64,000 nucleotides of DNA from Actinomycetota bacterium (GTDB lineage: Bacteria > Actinomycetota > Actinomycetes > Mycobacteriales > Mycobacteriaceae). The notes beneath the pieces were generated by a model, which was given only the letters and a program-made list of their open reading frames with translations, had not been told where the DNA came from and searched no databases. The translations under genes were made by a program, and so were the position numbers. Below are positions 8,869-20,078 of this stretch, piece after piece; positions within the stretch are counted from its first letter, which is position 1, and each line of letters starts with the position of its first letter. The stretch spans positions 186,001 through 250,000 of the forward strand of contig JAFDWN010000008.1 of NCBI GenBank assembly GCA_018268465.1. Direction: 5' to 3'.

Positions 8869-9330
8869 TCACGCAGGCGAGTCGTACCGTTGCGCGACGT
8901 CCCACAGGTATCCGAACGGGTCGCGCACCCGAGCCCGGAGGTCGCCCCAAGGGGTCCGCGCTGCGGCCATGATGCTGGTTGCGCCGCGCGCTTCCATCGA
9001 CGCAACCGTCTGAAGAACGTCATCGACATATAGGTAGAAGATGAAGTGCGGCGGCGAATCAACGGTGGTCTGCACCAGGTCCGAGTCCCAGCCCGGCCGG
9101 TTCAGCGTGATGTTGGTGCCGCGGTAGCGCATGCGCGCGAAAAACGTCCGACCGTTCTCGTCGGGCAACACGGCAATTGGCACCATGCCTATTGCCTTGG
9201 CATAGAACTCAACCGCGGCATCGACGTCGTCATAGACCAGCCCCACGGTGTTCCAGCCCAGTCCGGGCCAGGGATGTGGTCGCGATTCGACGTTGGCAAA
9301 CCAGTCGCCGTCCGGCATGGTCAAACTCAT
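8869..9330 (-). CDS. VOC (glyoxalase/bleomycin-resistance fold) protein
   Basis: This single vicinal-oxygen-chelate domain has 153 residues. WNTVGLVYDDVDAAVEFYAK opens the first beta-alpha module and PPHFIFYLYVDDVLQTVASM the second. The segment DPFGYLWDVAQ near the end is typical of PhnB/glyoxalase-like proteins. The ATG at 9330 is preceded by a strong CGAGGAGGATCA site. It is monocistronic, flanked by strong terminators. VOC proteins include glyoxalases, dioxygenases and antibiotic-binding proteins; the function here cannot be resolved. Confidence 0.8.
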   Translation of the reverse strand: MSLTMPDGDWFANVESRPHPWPGLGWNTVGLVYDDVDAAVEFYAKAIGMVPIAVLPDENGRTFFARMRYRGTNITLNRPGWDSDLVQTTVDSPPHFIFYLYVDDVLQTVASMEARGATSIMAAARTPWGDLRARVRDPFGYLWDVAQRYDSPA

Positions 9331-9404
9331 TGATCCTCCTCGATGCGACGAATGCGGCATGACGCTACATCCACCCTCTGACATCGGCGGACACCGAGAC
9401 GAAA

Positions 9405-9435
9405 ACACCCCCGGGCCCAACCGGGCCGGGGGTGT
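9405..9435 (-). terminator. Rho-independent terminator of the groES-groEL1 operon
   Basis: On the minus strand a stem of ACACCCCCGG paired with CCGGGGGTGT, including a GGCCC/GGGCC section, is followed by TTTTCGTC. It starts 17 bases after the groEL1 stop. Confidence 0.88.
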
Positions 9436-9451
9436 CTCGTCGTTCGCGAAC

Positions 9452-11125
<1,674 letters not shown>

Positions 11126-11167
11126 TCACCCGAGGGTACGGGGATCTCCGGGGCGGGACACGGCTGC

Positions 11168-11470
11168 TTACTTGGAGACGACTGCCAGCACGTCGCGGGC
11201 GGAGAGGATCAGGTACTCCTCGCCGTTGTACTTGATCTCGGTGCCGCCGTACTTGCTGTAGATGACGGTGTCGCCCTCCGACACGTCCAGGGGAATCCGC
11301 TTCTCGCCGTCCTCATCCCAGCGGCCGGGGCCAACTGCGACGACGGTGCCTTCCTGCGGCTTCTCCTTGGCGGTGTCGGGGATGACCAGACCGGACGCGG
11401 TCGTGGTCTCGGCCTCATTGGCCTGTACGAGGATCTTGTCCTCGAGTGGCTTGATGTTCACGCTCGCCAC
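11168..11470 (-). CDS. groES: Co-chaperonin GroES
   Basis: This 10-kDa chaperonin has 100 residues, with the start [13 protein letters not shown], the mobile loop segment [20 protein letters not shown] and the roof region [14 protein letters not shown]. It caps GroEL rings and supplies the closed folding chamber for the chaperonins. The start is a GTG at 11470. It is first in the groES-groEL1 operon, with the CIRCE operator about 130 bases upstream. Confidence 0.97.
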   Translation of the reverse strand: MASVNIKPLEDKILVQANEAETTTASGLVIPDTAKEKPQEGTVVAVGPGRWDEDGEKRIPLDVSEGDTVIYSKYGGTEIKYNGEEYLILSARDVLAVVSK

Positions 11471-11603
11471 GATGGAGCCCCTTCACTCTGTTCAGGTGGT
11501 CCGGGTTATCCCGAACCGATGGGAATACTCAGGTGTTCGGCATTCGTCCGTACCCCTCGCGCCGTCGTCGCGGGTGCCGACACAGAGGTGGGCCGTCTGC
11601 CAC

Positions 11604-11635
11604 CTAGCACTCTATACATGCGAGTGCTAGCACTC
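11604..11635. promoter_or_regulatory. CIRCE operator (HrcA site) of groES-groEL1
   Basis: CTAGCACTC at 11604-11612, a 9-base spacer and GAGTGCTAG at 11622-11630 form the classical CIRCE inverted repeat bound by the repressor HrcA. The right half continues into CACTC, so GAGTGCTAGCACTC (11622-11635) is itself a palindrome and a third half-site overlaps. It lies upstream of groES and indicates heat-shock control. Confidence 0.93.
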
Positions 11636-11753
11636 AAGGTTGCCCCGGTGCGCGGATCGCAGCGCCTTCGCCGCCCCTCCCCAATCGCCGATTCATCCAC
11701 AGGCCGCGGCGAGCGCACACCGCACGTCAGTGGACGTCGATAGAATCGCACAT

Positions 11754-13244
11754 ATGTTCGACACCCTGCCGCCGGAGGCCTTCGACGTACTCGATGACGA
11801 CGCACTCGTGGGTGCGATCGCCGGGTGGGCGCGCGCATCGGCGGCCGCTGACGGCCGCAGGCTGGCGGCGATCGCCGAGCTGGTCCGGCGCCGGTGCACC
11901 GACGCGCACCCGACCTGGGCCTGCGACGACTGGGATGCGGCGGCGGCCGAACTCGCCTGTGTGTTGACGGTCAGCGACGGTCGCGCGTCCGGGCAGATGG
12001 ATCTGGCCGTGACACTGCGGGACCGGCTGCCGAGAGTGGGCGCCTTGTTGTTGCGCGGCGAGGTCGACACCCGCACCGCGACGTCCATCGCCGCACGCAC
12101 CGCACTGGTCACCGATCCCGGGGCGCTGGCCGAACTCGACTCGGTGATCGCCGAGCGGGCCACCGCATGGGGTCCGCTGTCCAAGTACAAGCTGGAACAG
12201 GCCGTCGACGTCTGGGTCGACAGCATTGATCCGGGCGCGCTGCGCCGCACCCGCAACTCGGTTCGCGGCCGCGACTTCACGATCGGCCATCCCAACGACC
12301 AAGCAGGCACAACCAGTGTGTTCGGCCGGCTCGCCACCCCGGACGCCGCGCTGCTCGGGGAACGACTCAAGGCGATGGTGCACGGTGTCTGCGATGACGA
12401 TCCGCGCACGTCGGCGCAGCGCCGGGCCGACGCGATCGGTGCGCTCGGTGCGGGTTCAACCCATCTGTCCTGCCGATGCGGGGCGCAGACGTGCCCCGCG
12501 GCGGACGACGACGGGCGCGCCAGCAGCGTCGTCGTCCACGTCATCGCCGAGAAGCCGACGGCCGACGCGCCGCCGGATCCCCACCTGGACGGCGAAGGAC
12601 CCGCACCAGACACGTCCGGTCCACCCGGCGCCCGCGCTGCGCTCATCCCGGGCTCCGGGGGTGGCATCGTCCCCGCGCCGCTGGTCGCGGCACTGATCGC
12701 ACACGGCGCAACCATTACGCCGGTCCGCAATCCCGCACCCGGGGCGCAGCCGCGGTACCGCCCCTCGACAGTTCTCGACGAATGGGTGCGGATGCGTGAC
12801 CTCACGTGTCGCCATCCCGGCTGCGACCGTCCAGCGGTATCCGCCGACATCGATCACACCGTGCCGTATCCGGCCGGGCCGACGCATCCCGCCAATCTCA
12901 AGTGCTATTGCCGTACGCACCACCTCGTCAAGACCTTCTGGCCAGGATGGACGGACCGCCAGCGCGCCGACGGCACAATGATCGTGACGACGCCGTCGGG
13001 CCGCTCCTACACGACGCGGCCGGGCAGCTCCCTGTTCTTCCCGAACTGGGACACCACGCTCGCCGAGCCCGCCGGGGCCCCGGTGGGCACCGGCCCCACG
13101 CCCGTCGCGCCGGACGGACTGCGGGGGTTGAAGATGCCCACCCGCGCCCGGACGCGCGCCCGGGTGAGGGCGGGGCGTCTCGCACGCGAGCGCGCGGTGA
13201 ACGACGCCGTCGTCGGCGAACGCAATATGCCCCCGCCGTTGTGA
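11754..13244 (+). CDS. DUF222 / HNH endonuclease protein (13E12 repeat family)
   Basis: The product has 496 residues. The N-terminal two-thirds form the Ala-rich DUF222 region. The end carries an HNH nuclease signature: CRHPGC near residues 352-357, DIDHTVPY near 366 and CRTHH near 386-390, together a ββα-metal motif with two zinc-binding Cys. In mycobacteria these 13E12 genes are multi-copy, and some contain phage-like attachment sites. The ATG at 11754 is chosen because family members start near here. Function in the cell is unproven; no other mobile-element genes are beside it. Confidence 0.88.
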   Translation: MFDTLPPEAFDVLDDDALVGAIAGWARASAAADGRRLAAIAELVRRRCTDAHPTWACDDWDAAAAELACVLTVSDGRASGQMDLAVTLRDRLPRVGALLLRGEVDTRTATSIAARTALVTDPGALAELDSVIAERATAWGPLSKYKLEQAVDVWVDSIDPGALRRTRNSVRGRDFTIGHPNDQAGTTSVFGRLATPDAALLGERLKAMVHGVCDDDPRTSAQRRADAIGALGAGSTHLSCRCGAQTCPAADDDGRASSVVVHVIAEKPTADAPPDPHLDGEGPAPDTSGPPGARAALIPGSGGGIVPAPLVAALIAHGATITPVRNPAPGAQPRYRPSTVLDEWVRMRDLTCRHPGCDRPAVSADIDHTVPYPAGPTHPANLKCYCRTHHLVKTFWPGWTDRQRADGTMIVTTPSGRSYTTRPGSSLFFPNWDTTLAEPAGAPVGTGPTPVAPDGLRGLKMPTRARTRARVRAGRLARERAVNDAVVGERNMPPPL

Positions 13245-13259
13245 CGGATGAGCGCGACG

Positions 13260-13703
13260 CTACCGGCGGCCGAGGTGAACCGGATCGACCATCAGGTGCG
13301 CCGACACATCGCCCACCATCTCGACGTCGACGTCGCGGGCGGTGAAGTACCACCCGGATCCGTCGCGGGCGAACGTGTCGGCGTAGCGGCCGACGACGAT
13401 GGGCTGCAGCGGCAGTGCCGCGGTGTGCTGCACCACGCAGAACGTCGACCTCGCGTGGGCGGTGTCCGCGGTGGGGAATTCCACGACGGGATTGAGCACG
13501 AGGTGCCGGGTGCGGGGCGTGTTGCCGTGATCGGGATAGCGCCGGGTGGTCACGGCGAACAGACCGCTGATCCGCTCCGCGCCGGACACGCCGGCGAACG
13601 TCGCCCGCGCCAACAGCCGGCCCACTGCGTCGAAATCACCGGAGTCGACGAATTCGGCGTAACGATAGAGCAATTCGACGATCTCGGACCGGTCGCCGGT
13701 CAC
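13260..13703 (-). CDS. SnoaL/NTF2-like fold protein
   Basis: This 147-residue protein of the NTF2-like superfamily has an opening helix [19 protein letters not shown], followed by the segment [12 protein letters not shown] and a C-terminal strand [15 protein letters not shown]. These small alpha-beta cones act as isomerases, dehydratases or dioxygenase beta subunits. Its GTG start overlaps the tsaD stop by four bases (GTGA), so it is translationally coupled to the tRNA-modification genes. Nothing links the family to t6A, so this may be a passenger of the operon. Confidence 0.75.
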   Translation of the reverse strand: MTGDRSEIVELLYRYAEFVDSGDFDAVGRLLARATFAGVSGAERISGLFAVTTRRYPDHGNTPRTRHLVLNPVVEFPTADTAHARSTFCVVQHTAALPLQPIVVGRYADTFARDGSGWYFTARDVDVEMVGDVSAHLMVDPVHLGRR

Positions 13704-14725
13704 GCCACCTGTCCCCTCACCACGGGCAGTCCCGGATCGCTGGCCACGTCCAGCGGCGACGGCGGCGCCCCCGCGGCGATCAGGTGGGCCGCGAACGACG
13801 CGATCATCGCGCCGTTGTCCGTGCACAGCCGCGGCCGCGGAACCCGCAACGTCAACCCGGCGGCGGCACACCGTTCCGCCGCCAATTCCCGCAGCCGCGA
13901 ATTGGCCGCCACACCACCCGCGATCAGCAGGGTCGACACCCCGAGATCGGTCGCCGCCCGCACCGCCTTCATGGTCAGCACGTCGGCCACCGCCTCCTGG
14001 AAGCCGGCGGCGACGTCGGCCTGGGCGGCGTCGGGCTGCTTCTCCACATATCGCGCGACGGCCGTCTTGAGCCCGGAGAAGCTGAACGCATACGGGTCGT
14101 CGCGCGGGCCGGTCATACCGCGTGGGAACACCACCGCCGTCCGATCGCCCTCTCGTGCGAGCTCGTCGAGGACCCGGCCGCCCGGGTAGCCCAGTCCGAG
14201 CAGGCGCGCGACCTTGTCGTAGGCCTCCCCCGCCGCGTCGTCGACGGTGCTGCCGAGCTCGACGATCGGCTCACCCAGCGACCGCACGTGCAACAGATGG
14301 GTGTGCCCCCCGGAGACCAGCAGGCCCACACTTTCCGGCAGCGGGCCGTGGTCGAACACATCGGCGGCCAGATGCCCCCCGAGATGGTTGACCGCATAGA
14401 ACGGCACCTGCCAGGCCGCCGCATAGGCTTTGGCCGCGGCCACGCCCACCAGCAACGCCCCGGCCAGGCCGGGACCGATCGTGGCGGCGACGACGTCGGG
14501 CCGGGCAACTCCCGCCGCGTCCAGCGCCCGACGCATCGTCGGACCCAACGCCTCCAGATGGGCCCGGGACGCGATCTCGGGCACCACGCCGCCGAAGCGG
14601 GCGTGCTCGTCGACACTGGACGCCACCTCGTCGGCCAGCAGCGTCACGGCGCCGTCCCCGGACAGTGCGGCGACGCCGACTCCGGTTTCGTCGCACGAAC
14701 TCTCGATGGCCAGGATGATCGTCAC
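13700..14725 (-). CDS. tsaD: tRNA threonylcarbamoyladenosine (t6A) synthase subunit TsaD
   Basis: This Kae1/Gcp-family ASKHA ATPase has 341 residues. It opens with [15 protein letters not shown]; the metal site [11 protein letters not shown] lies near residue 109; SGGHTHLL and the C-terminal CTDNGAMIA segment follow. TsaD transfers the threonylcarbamoyl group to A37 of ANN-decoding tRNAs. The start is GTG, with a GTGA overlap with rimI. Its partners tsaB and tsaE are in the same operon. Confidence 0.96.
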   Translation of the reverse strand: MTIILAIESSCDETGVGVAALSGDGAVTLLADEVASSVDEHARFGGVVPEIASRAHLEALGPTMRRALDAAGVARPDVVAATIGPGLAGALLVGVAAAKAYAAAWQVPFYAVNHLGGHLAADVFDHGPLPESVGLLVSGGHTHLLHVRSLGEPIVELGSTVDDAAGEAYDKVARLLGLGYPGGRVLDELAREGDRTAVVFPRGMTGPRDDPYAFSFSGLKTAVARYVEKQPDAAQADVAAGFQEAVADVLTMKAVRAATDLGVSTLLIAGGVAANSRLRELAAERCAAAGLTLRVPRPRLCTDNGAMIASFAAHLIAAGAPPSPLDVASDPGLPVVRGQVA

Positions 14726-15204
14726 GACGGAGCACCCCCGCGGCGCATGGTGAAGGCATCGGCCCCGCTCACGCGGTAGTACCGCTTACGCACCCCGATG
14801 GTGACGAATCCCGCACTCTCGTACAGCGCGATCGCGGCCTCGTTGTCGGTCCGCACCTCGAGGAACACCACTCCCCCCGCCGCGTGGTCGAGCAGAGCGG
14901 TCAGCATCGCCCGCCCGATCCCCCGCCCCTGGTACGCCGAATCCACTCCGACGGTGTGGATCTCGTACTCGTAGGGCGCTTTTCGGCCCAGCCGCGCGAT
15001 CCCGGCGTACCCGACGACGGTCTGCCCGTCCCGGGCGGCCACGTAGTGGTTGTGTTTGGCCGCCAGTTCGGCGATGAACGCACGAGCGGGCCACGGATCG
15101 TCCCCGGGGAACAGCTGCGCCTCCAGTTCCGCGCACCGGGCGGCGTCGCCCGGGGTCAATGCGCCGTACACGATGTCCGTCCCGGGATCGACCGGCCGTG
15201 TCAC
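14722..15204 (-). CDS. rimI: Ribosomal-protein-alanine N-acetyltransferase RimI
   Basis: This GNAT acetyltransferase has 160 residues. The acetyl-CoA loop [16 protein letters not shown] is clear near residue 90, followed by [20 protein letters not shown], the RimI signature. RimI acetylates protein N-termini, classically ribosomal S18. The GTG start overlaps the tsaB stop by four bases. Position between tsaB and tsaD is the standard actinobacterial arrangement. Confidence 0.92.
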   Translation of the reverse strand: MTRPVDPGTDIVYGALTPGDAARCAELEAQLFPGDDPWPARAFIAELAAKHNHYVAARDGQTVVGYAGIARLGRKAPYEYEIHTVGVDSAYQGRGIGRAMLTALLDHAAGGVVFLEVRTDNEAAIALYESAGFVTIGVRKRYYRVSGADAFTMRRGGAPS

Positions 15205-15842
15205 GACGGCACCGCCGGCTGCCGCTGGGGTGTGGCGTCGGGACGCCGCAGGTAGAGCGGGACCAGCGGTGCCGGGTCGGCGTACCAGTCGGTCACCGCG
15301 CGCACCAGCCCGACCGCCGTCGGATAACCGGCATCCAGCCGGGGCAGGTCGAACAGCGCCGCGTGGTCGGGGGACCCGGCGACCGCGTCGACGCCGGCGG
15401 GCACGTCAGCCGCGGCCGCGACCGCGGGCCCGTCGATGCGGCCACCGTCGAGGTAAGTGGCCCAGTACACCTCGCGGCGGCGGGCGTCGGTGACCACGAG
15501 CAGCCGGCCCGCGGTGCCGACCGCGATCGCGTCGAGGCTGCACACCCCTCGGACCGGAACGGCCAGCGCGTGACCGAAGGCCGCGGCAGTGGCCATACCC
15601 ACCCGGAGTCCGGTGAACGGGCCCGGCCCGCAGCCGACGACGACCGCGTCGATATCACCGGGTGCGATCCCGGCGGTCGCCAGCGCCGCCACGACGTTGG
15701 GAGTCAGTCGTTCGGCGTGCCCGCGGGCGTCGACGGTGACACGTTCGGCGAGCAGCTCGACGGTCCCGTCGTCTCCGCGGCGCACCACACCCGCGGTGAC
15801 CGCCGGGGTGGCGGTGTCGATGGCAAGCACGGTGGCGGTCAC
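15201..15842 (-). CDS. tsaB: t6A synthesis protein TsaB
   Basis: This ASKHA-fold protein has 213 residues and is a degenerate relative of TsaD. It starts TVLAIDTATPAVTAGV and has the segment VVVGCGPGPFTGLRVGMATA near residue 65. TsaB forms the scaffold complex with TsaD and TsaE. The GTG at 15842 overlaps the tsaE stop (GTGA). An ATG at 15854 would add four residues. Confidence 0.93.
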   Translation of the reverse strand: MTATVLAIDTATPAVTAGVVRRGDDGTVELLAERVTVDARGHAERLTPNVVAALATAGIAPGDIDAVVVGCGPGPFTGLRVGMATAAAFGHALAVPVRGVCSLDAIAVGTAGRLLVVTDARRREVYWATYLDGGRIDGPAVAAAADVPAGVDAVAGSPDHAALFDLPRLDAGYPTAVGLVRAVTDWYADPAPLVPLYLRRPDATPQRQPAVPS

Positions 15843-16315
15843 GGCATGCTCCACTGCCAGATGGCCGTGCGGACCTCGGTGTCCGACGCGCGTTCGAGCC
15901 GGATGTCCAGGTGGCGGTCCGAGAGCCGCTCGGCCAGGCCCTCACCCCACTCGACCACCACGACGGCGTCATCGAGGTCGGTGTCGAGATCCAGCGAATC
16001 GAGTTCGGCGAGCAGGTCGCTGCCCGCGTGGTCCAGAAGGCGGTACATGTCGACGTGCACCATAGCGGGCGCACCGGCGCGGCGGGCCGGATGCACCCGC
16101 GCAAGCACGAACGTCGGCGAGGTCACGGGGCCCTCCACATCCATCGCCGCGGCGATTCCCTTGGCCAGCACGGTCTTTCCCGCGCCGAGCGGGCCGGACA
16201 GCACCACCACGTCGCCGGCGCGCAGTTCCCCGCCGAGGCGCTCTCCCAGCGCCATGGTGTCGAGCGCGGAGGGCAGCTCGGCCGTGCCGCCGCGCCGTGC
16301 CTGCGAATCAGCCAT
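15839..16315 (-). CDS. tsaE: t6A synthesis ATPase TsaE
   Basis: This P-loop ATPase has 158 residues, with Walker A GPLGAGKT at 41-48, the segment VTSPTFVLARVH and a VHVDMYRL strand typical of the YjeE/TsaE family. It regulates the TsaB-TsaD complex by ATP hydrolysis. It is the first of four genes joined by successive GTGA overlaps, and its own start overlaps the end of the upstream hydrolase gene by eight bases. Confidence 0.93.
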   Translation of the reverse strand: MADSQARRGGTAELPSALDTMALGERLGGELRAGDVVVLSGPLGAGKTVLAKGIAAAMDVEGPVTSPTFVLARVHPARRAGAPAMVHVDMYRLLDHAGSDLLAELDSLDLDTDLDDAVVVVEWGEGLAERLSDRHLDIRLERASDTEVRTAIWQWSMP

Positions 16316-17423
16316 GGGGTCTGGCCCGCTCCCGCAGCCGGCGGGTCATCGCCGCCAGCCGAGACGGTGTGGCGCGCTCGATCAGCCGGATCAGCGCCTC
16401 GTCGATGACGGCAGGTTCTTCGAGCTGCACCAAATGACCCGCGCCGCCGACGACCAGTAGCTCGGACTTCGGCAGCACGTCGGCCATGTACTGCGACCTG
16501 TCGACGGGGGTGATCAGGTCGCGGTCACCGCAGGCGATCAGGGTGGGCACCTTGACCAGGGTGGACATCGCCGCGGTCTCGTCGTGGACCTCGAGGGCGT
16601 GCAGGAATTCGACCAGGGTGGGAATCGGCGTGTCGTGCATCATCTTCTCGGCGAAGGCGACCACGCTGGGGCTGACCTTCTCGTCGCCGAACGACGCCGC
16701 GCGCATGATCGGGCCCAGCACCGAACGCGCCGCGCCACGGGTGCGGTGCACGGTCTTGGGTGCGTAGCGCGCCGCCAGGCGGGCGGCCTTCAGCGCCGGA
16801 TTGTGCAGGATCTCACCCAACGGGGAATGCGAAACCCCGTCGGTGGCAGACGAAACGATCGCCGCACCCACGATCCGGGACGGATAGCGGTGGGCGTACT
16901 GGCGCGCATGCGACAACACCGTCATACCACCCATCGAGTGGCCGACCAGCACCACCGGCCCGCGCGGAGCCGTCACGGCCAGCACCGTCTCCAGATCCCG
17001 GCCCAGCTGGCCGATGGTGTAGGAGTCCGGGGGCGCTTCGCCGGACCGGCCGTGCCCGCGCTGGTCGTAGAACACCATGCGGACCTGTGAACCCCACTGT
17101 TCGGCCAGACTCGCCCGCTGAAAGTGGAAGGCTCCCATCCGCAGGCAGAAGCCGTGGGCGAAAACCACGGTGAGCGGAGCATCGGGAGGACCGACCTCGC
17201 GAACCGCCAGCGGCACCCCGTCGGCCGTGGTCACCACCGAGCTGCGGTCGGCGTCGATCCTGTCGAAATCTTCTGCGGCATAAGGATCTTCGACACCGCC
17301 GCGGCGGCCCACGGAGCGGGCGACAGACACGCCGGCCACGGTGCCCACGGCTGTCAGCCCGGCGACCCCCGCCAGCCAACGGGCATTCCTGCCGTGCGGC
17401 TGTGCGGTTCCGGTGGCGCCCAA
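16308..17423 (-). CDS. Alpha/beta hydrolase, membrane-anchored or exported
   Basis: The product has 371 residues. An N-terminal hydrophobic stretch (about residues 14-38, LAGVAGLTAVGTVAGVSVA) looks like an anchor or uncleaved signal. Catalytic elements of a serine hydrolase follow: HGFCL oxyanion segment, nucleophile elbow GHSMGG, GDRDLITP acid and the GAGHLVQLEEP His. It lies between alr and tsaE, close to both (5-base gap and 8-base overlap), so it is cotranscribed with cell-wall and tRNA-modification genes. The substrate is unknown; an esterase or lipase role is likely. Confidence 0.88.
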   Translation of the reverse strand: MGATGTAQPHGRNARWLAGVAGLTAVGTVAGVSVARSVGRRGGVEDPYAAEDFDRIDADRSSVVTTADGVPLAVREVGPPDAPLTVVFAHGFCLRMGAFHFQRASLAEQWGSQVRMVFYDQRGHGRSGEAPPDSYTIGQLGRDLETVLAVTAPRGPVVLVGHSMGGMTVLSHARQYAHRYPSRIVGAAIVSSATDGVSHSPLGEILHNPALKAARLAARYAPKTVHRTRGAARSVLGPIMRAASFGDEKVSPSVVAFAEKMMHDTPIPTLVEFLHALEVHDETAAMSTLVKVPTLIACGDRDLITPVDRSQYMADVLPKSELLVVGGAGHLVQLEEPAVIDEALIRLIERATPSRLAAMTRRLRERARPHG

Positions 17424-17428
17424 CGCCG

Positions 17429-18604
17429 TCAGCCCGCCTGAGTGGATTGGCGGTAGGTCCGCACCACACGGCCGCGCGGACTGGTGACGACCTCGTAGTG
17501 GATCGTGTCGAGCAGGTCCGCCCAGTCCTGTGCGGTGGGCTCACCGTCGCCACCGGGACCGAACAGCACCGCGACGTCCCCCTCGGTGACACCGACAGGT
17601 CCGGGCCCGAGGTCGACCACGAACTGGTCCATACAGATCCGGCCCACATTCGGATAGCGCCTGCCGTTGATCAACACCTCGATGCGCCCGCTGAGCGCGC
17701 GGAACACCCCGTCGGCGTAACCGATCGGCAGCAGCGCCAAGGTGGTGTCACGACCGGCGACCCAGGTGTGTCCGTAGGACACACCATCGCCGGCGCGAAC
17801 CGAACGAACCATGGCCACTTGACATTTCAGTGTCATAGCGGGCCGCAGACCCATATCGCCGTGTTCGGGAATGGGGCTCAGACCGTACACCGCGATCCCC
17901 GGCCTGACCATGTCGTAGGAGAGGTCGGGGCGGGTCATGACGGCCGGCGAGTTACTGAGGTGCGCCACCTCGAAATGCACACCCTGGTCGCGCGCCTGCC
18001 TGCGCATGGCGTCGAACCGCTCGGCCTGCAGGTCGTTGACCGGATGGGCGGGGTCGTCGCCGTACACGAGGTGTGACATCAGTCCCCGCACCCGGATCGC
18101 GTCGTCGGCGATCGCACGCCGCAACGCGGTCAGCATGGCCGGGTAGTCGGTGGCGGCAACACCGTTGCGGCTGAGCCCGGTGTCGACCTTCACGGTGACG
18201 GTTGCGGTGCGGGCCGTGCGCGCGGCGGCGTCCAGCACCTCCCGCAACTGGCGGACCGACGACAGGCCCACCTGTACGTCGGCGCGCAGAGCCGGCCCGA
18301 AGTCGGTGCCGGGCGGATGCAGCCACGCCAGCACGGGGGCGGTCACGCCGGCACGGCGCAGCGCCAGCGCCTCGTCGACGGTCGCGACGCCGAGTTCGGC
18401 GGCTCCGGCCGCCAGCGCCGCCCGCGCGACGGCGGCTGCGCCGTGCCCGTACGCGTCGGCCTTGACCACCGCCATCACCTGCGCCGTACCGGCATGGTCG
18501 CGCAGCACGCGCACGTTGTGTGCGATGGCGTCGAGGTCGATGACCGCCTGGGGGCGGGCTGCGGAATCCACGGGTGTGGTCAGTTCGGTCGTCTGCATCG
18601 TCAT
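17429..18604 (-). CDS. alr: Alanine racemase
   Basis: The product has 391 residues. The PLP-binding lysine is Lys48 in [10 protein letters not shown], and the C-terminal domain carries the conserved [11 protein letters not shown] segment. It interconverts L- and D-alanine to supply peptidoglycan precursors, and is the target of D-cycloserine. It lies in the mycobacterial position between gadB and the tsa operon. Confidence 0.97.
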   Translation of the reverse strand: MTMQTTELTTPVDSAARPQAVIDLDAIAHNVRVLRDHAGTAQVMAVVKADAYGHGAAAVARAALAAGAAELGVATVDEALALRRAGVTAPVLAWLHPPGTDFGPALRADVQVGLSSVRQLREVLDAAARTARTATVTVKVDTGLSRNGVAATDYPAMLTALRRAIADDAIRVRGLMSHLVYGDDPAHPVNDLQAERFDAMRRQARDQGVHFEVAHLSNSPAVMTRPDLSYDMVRPGIAVYGLSPIPEHGDMGLRPAMTLKCQVAMVRSVRAGDGVSYGHTWVAGRDTTLALLPIGYADGVFRALSGRIEVLINGRRYPNVGRICMDQFVVDLGPGPVGVTEGDVAVLFGPGGDGEPTAQDWADLLDTIHYEVVTSPRGRVVRTYRQSTQAG

Positions 18605-18653
18605 GTCACCTGTGCCGATTGTCCCAGACGAGTGCCGGCCGGGCGTCGAGGCG

Positions 18654-20060
18654 TCAGTGTGCGAACGGTTTGAGGTGGTCGAAGTGCCCTTCCGGTTTCA
18701 GCTGGTCGAGGTGACCCAGCGCGGTGACGACGTCGTCGTGCAGCGCGCGGGCGAGATCGGCCGAGAAACCCTCGCGCACCACCACCCGCAGCACCGTGAC
18801 GTCGGTGGCGTCGTCGGGCATCGTGTACGCGGGCACCTGCCACCCGAACGGGCGCAACGCCTCGGAGACGTCGAATTCGGTGTAGCCGGGATCACCCTTG
18901 AGCCGGAAACTCACCACCGGGATCGCCGAACCGTCGGAGATCACCTCGAAATGCCGGCTTTCCCGCAGCTGGTCGCCCAGCCAGCGGGCGGTCTGCGACA
19001 GGCACTGCATCACCTGCGTGTAGCCCTCCCGCCCCAGCCGCAGGAAGTTGTAGTACTGGCCGACGACCTGGTTGCCCGGCCGGGAGAAGTTCAGCGTGAA
19101 CGTCGGCATGTCCCCGCCCAGATAGTTCACCCGGAACACCAGGTCCTCGGGAAGGTGTTCGGCGTTGCGCCACACCACGAACCCGATGCCGGGATAGGTC
19201 AGGCCGTACTTGTGCCCGCTGACGTTGATCGACGCCACCCGCGGCAGCCGGAAATCCCACACCAGATCGGGGTGCAGGAACGGCACGACGAACCCGCCGC
19301 TGGCGGCGTCGACGTGCACGGGAACGTCCGGCCCGCCCTGCGCGGCCAACCCGTCCAGCGCGGCGCAGATCTCGGCGACCGGTTCGAGTTCACCGGTGAA
19401 CGTCGTACCCAGGATCGCCACCACGCCGATGGTGTCCTCGTCGACGGCGTCGAGCACCTGTTCGGGGGTGATGACGTAACGGCCCTCCGCCATCGGCAGG
19501 TACCGGGGCTCGACGTCGAAGTACCGGCAGAACTTCTCCCAGACCACCTGCACGTTGGAACCCATCACCATGTTGGGTGTGCGGCCCTTCCAGGCGCCTT
19601 CGGAATCCTTGGCGCCCGCGCCGATCTTCTCCCGCCAGCGCCACTTCATCGCAAGCCCGGCCAGCATCACCGCCTCGCTGGACCCGATCGTCGACACCCC
19701 GGTGGCGCTCGACGGGTCGTCGTCGCGCAGATCCTCGGCGTGGAACAGGTCGGCGACCATCGACACGCAGCGCTGTTCGATCGCCGCGGTGGCCGGGTAC
19801 TCGTCCTTGTCGATCATGTTCTTGTCGAACGTCTCGGCCATCAGCTTCTCGGCCTCGGGGTCCATCCACGTCGTCACGAACGTCGCGAGGTTCAGCCGGG
19901 AGCTGCCGTCGAGCATGAGCTCGTCATGGATGAACCGGTACGCCGCGGCCGGATCCATCGCGTCGTCGGGCAACCGCAACGACGGCACCGGTGCCATCGC
20001 CAGCCTGCCGGTGTAGGCGGGCGCGATGTGCGGAACACGGGTGGGCAGGTTGCGCGGCAT
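18654..20060 (-). CDS. gadB: Glutamate decarboxylase
   Basis: This group II PLP decarboxylase has 468 residues. The Schiff-base lysine is Lys284 in [10 protein letters not shown], preceded by the [13 protein letters not shown] cofactor-binding segment. The start region [20 protein letters not shown] is GadB-like. It converts glutamate to GABA with proton consumption, so it may serve acid tolerance or the GABA shunt. It follows the NAD(P)HX repair gene by 18 bases on the same strand, as in M. tuberculosis. Confidence 0.95.
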   Translation of the reverse strand: MPRNLPTRVPHIAPAYTGRLAMAPVPSLRLPDDAMDPAAAYRFIHDELMLDGSSRLNLATFVTTWMDPEAEKLMAETFDKNMIDKDEYPATAAIEQRCVSMVADLFHAEDLRDDDPSSATGVSTIGSSEAVMLAGLAMKWRWREKIGAGAKDSEGAWKGRTPNMVMGSNVQVVWEKFCRYFDVEPRYLPMAEGRYVITPEQVLDAVDEDTIGVVAILGTTFTGELEPVAEICAALDGLAAQGGPDVPVHVDAASGGFVVPFLHPDLVWDFRLPRVASINVSGHKYGLTYPGIGFVVWRNAEHLPEDLVFRVNYLGGDMPTFTLNFSRPGNQVVGQYYNFLRLGREGYTQVMQCLSQTARWLGDQLRESRHFEVISDGSAIPVVSFRLKGDPGYTEFDVSEALRPFGWQVPAYTMPDDATDVTVLRVVVREGFSADLARALHDDVVTALGHLDQLKPEGHFDHLKPFAH

Positions 20061-20078
20061 GCAGGGTCCTTTCGGCGT

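Noticed and set aside
11754..13244. The DUF222/HNH gene as evidence for an inserted mobile element
   Set aside because: No integrase, terminal repeats or duplicated attachment sequence were seen around it. Such genes are common single genes in mycobacteria.
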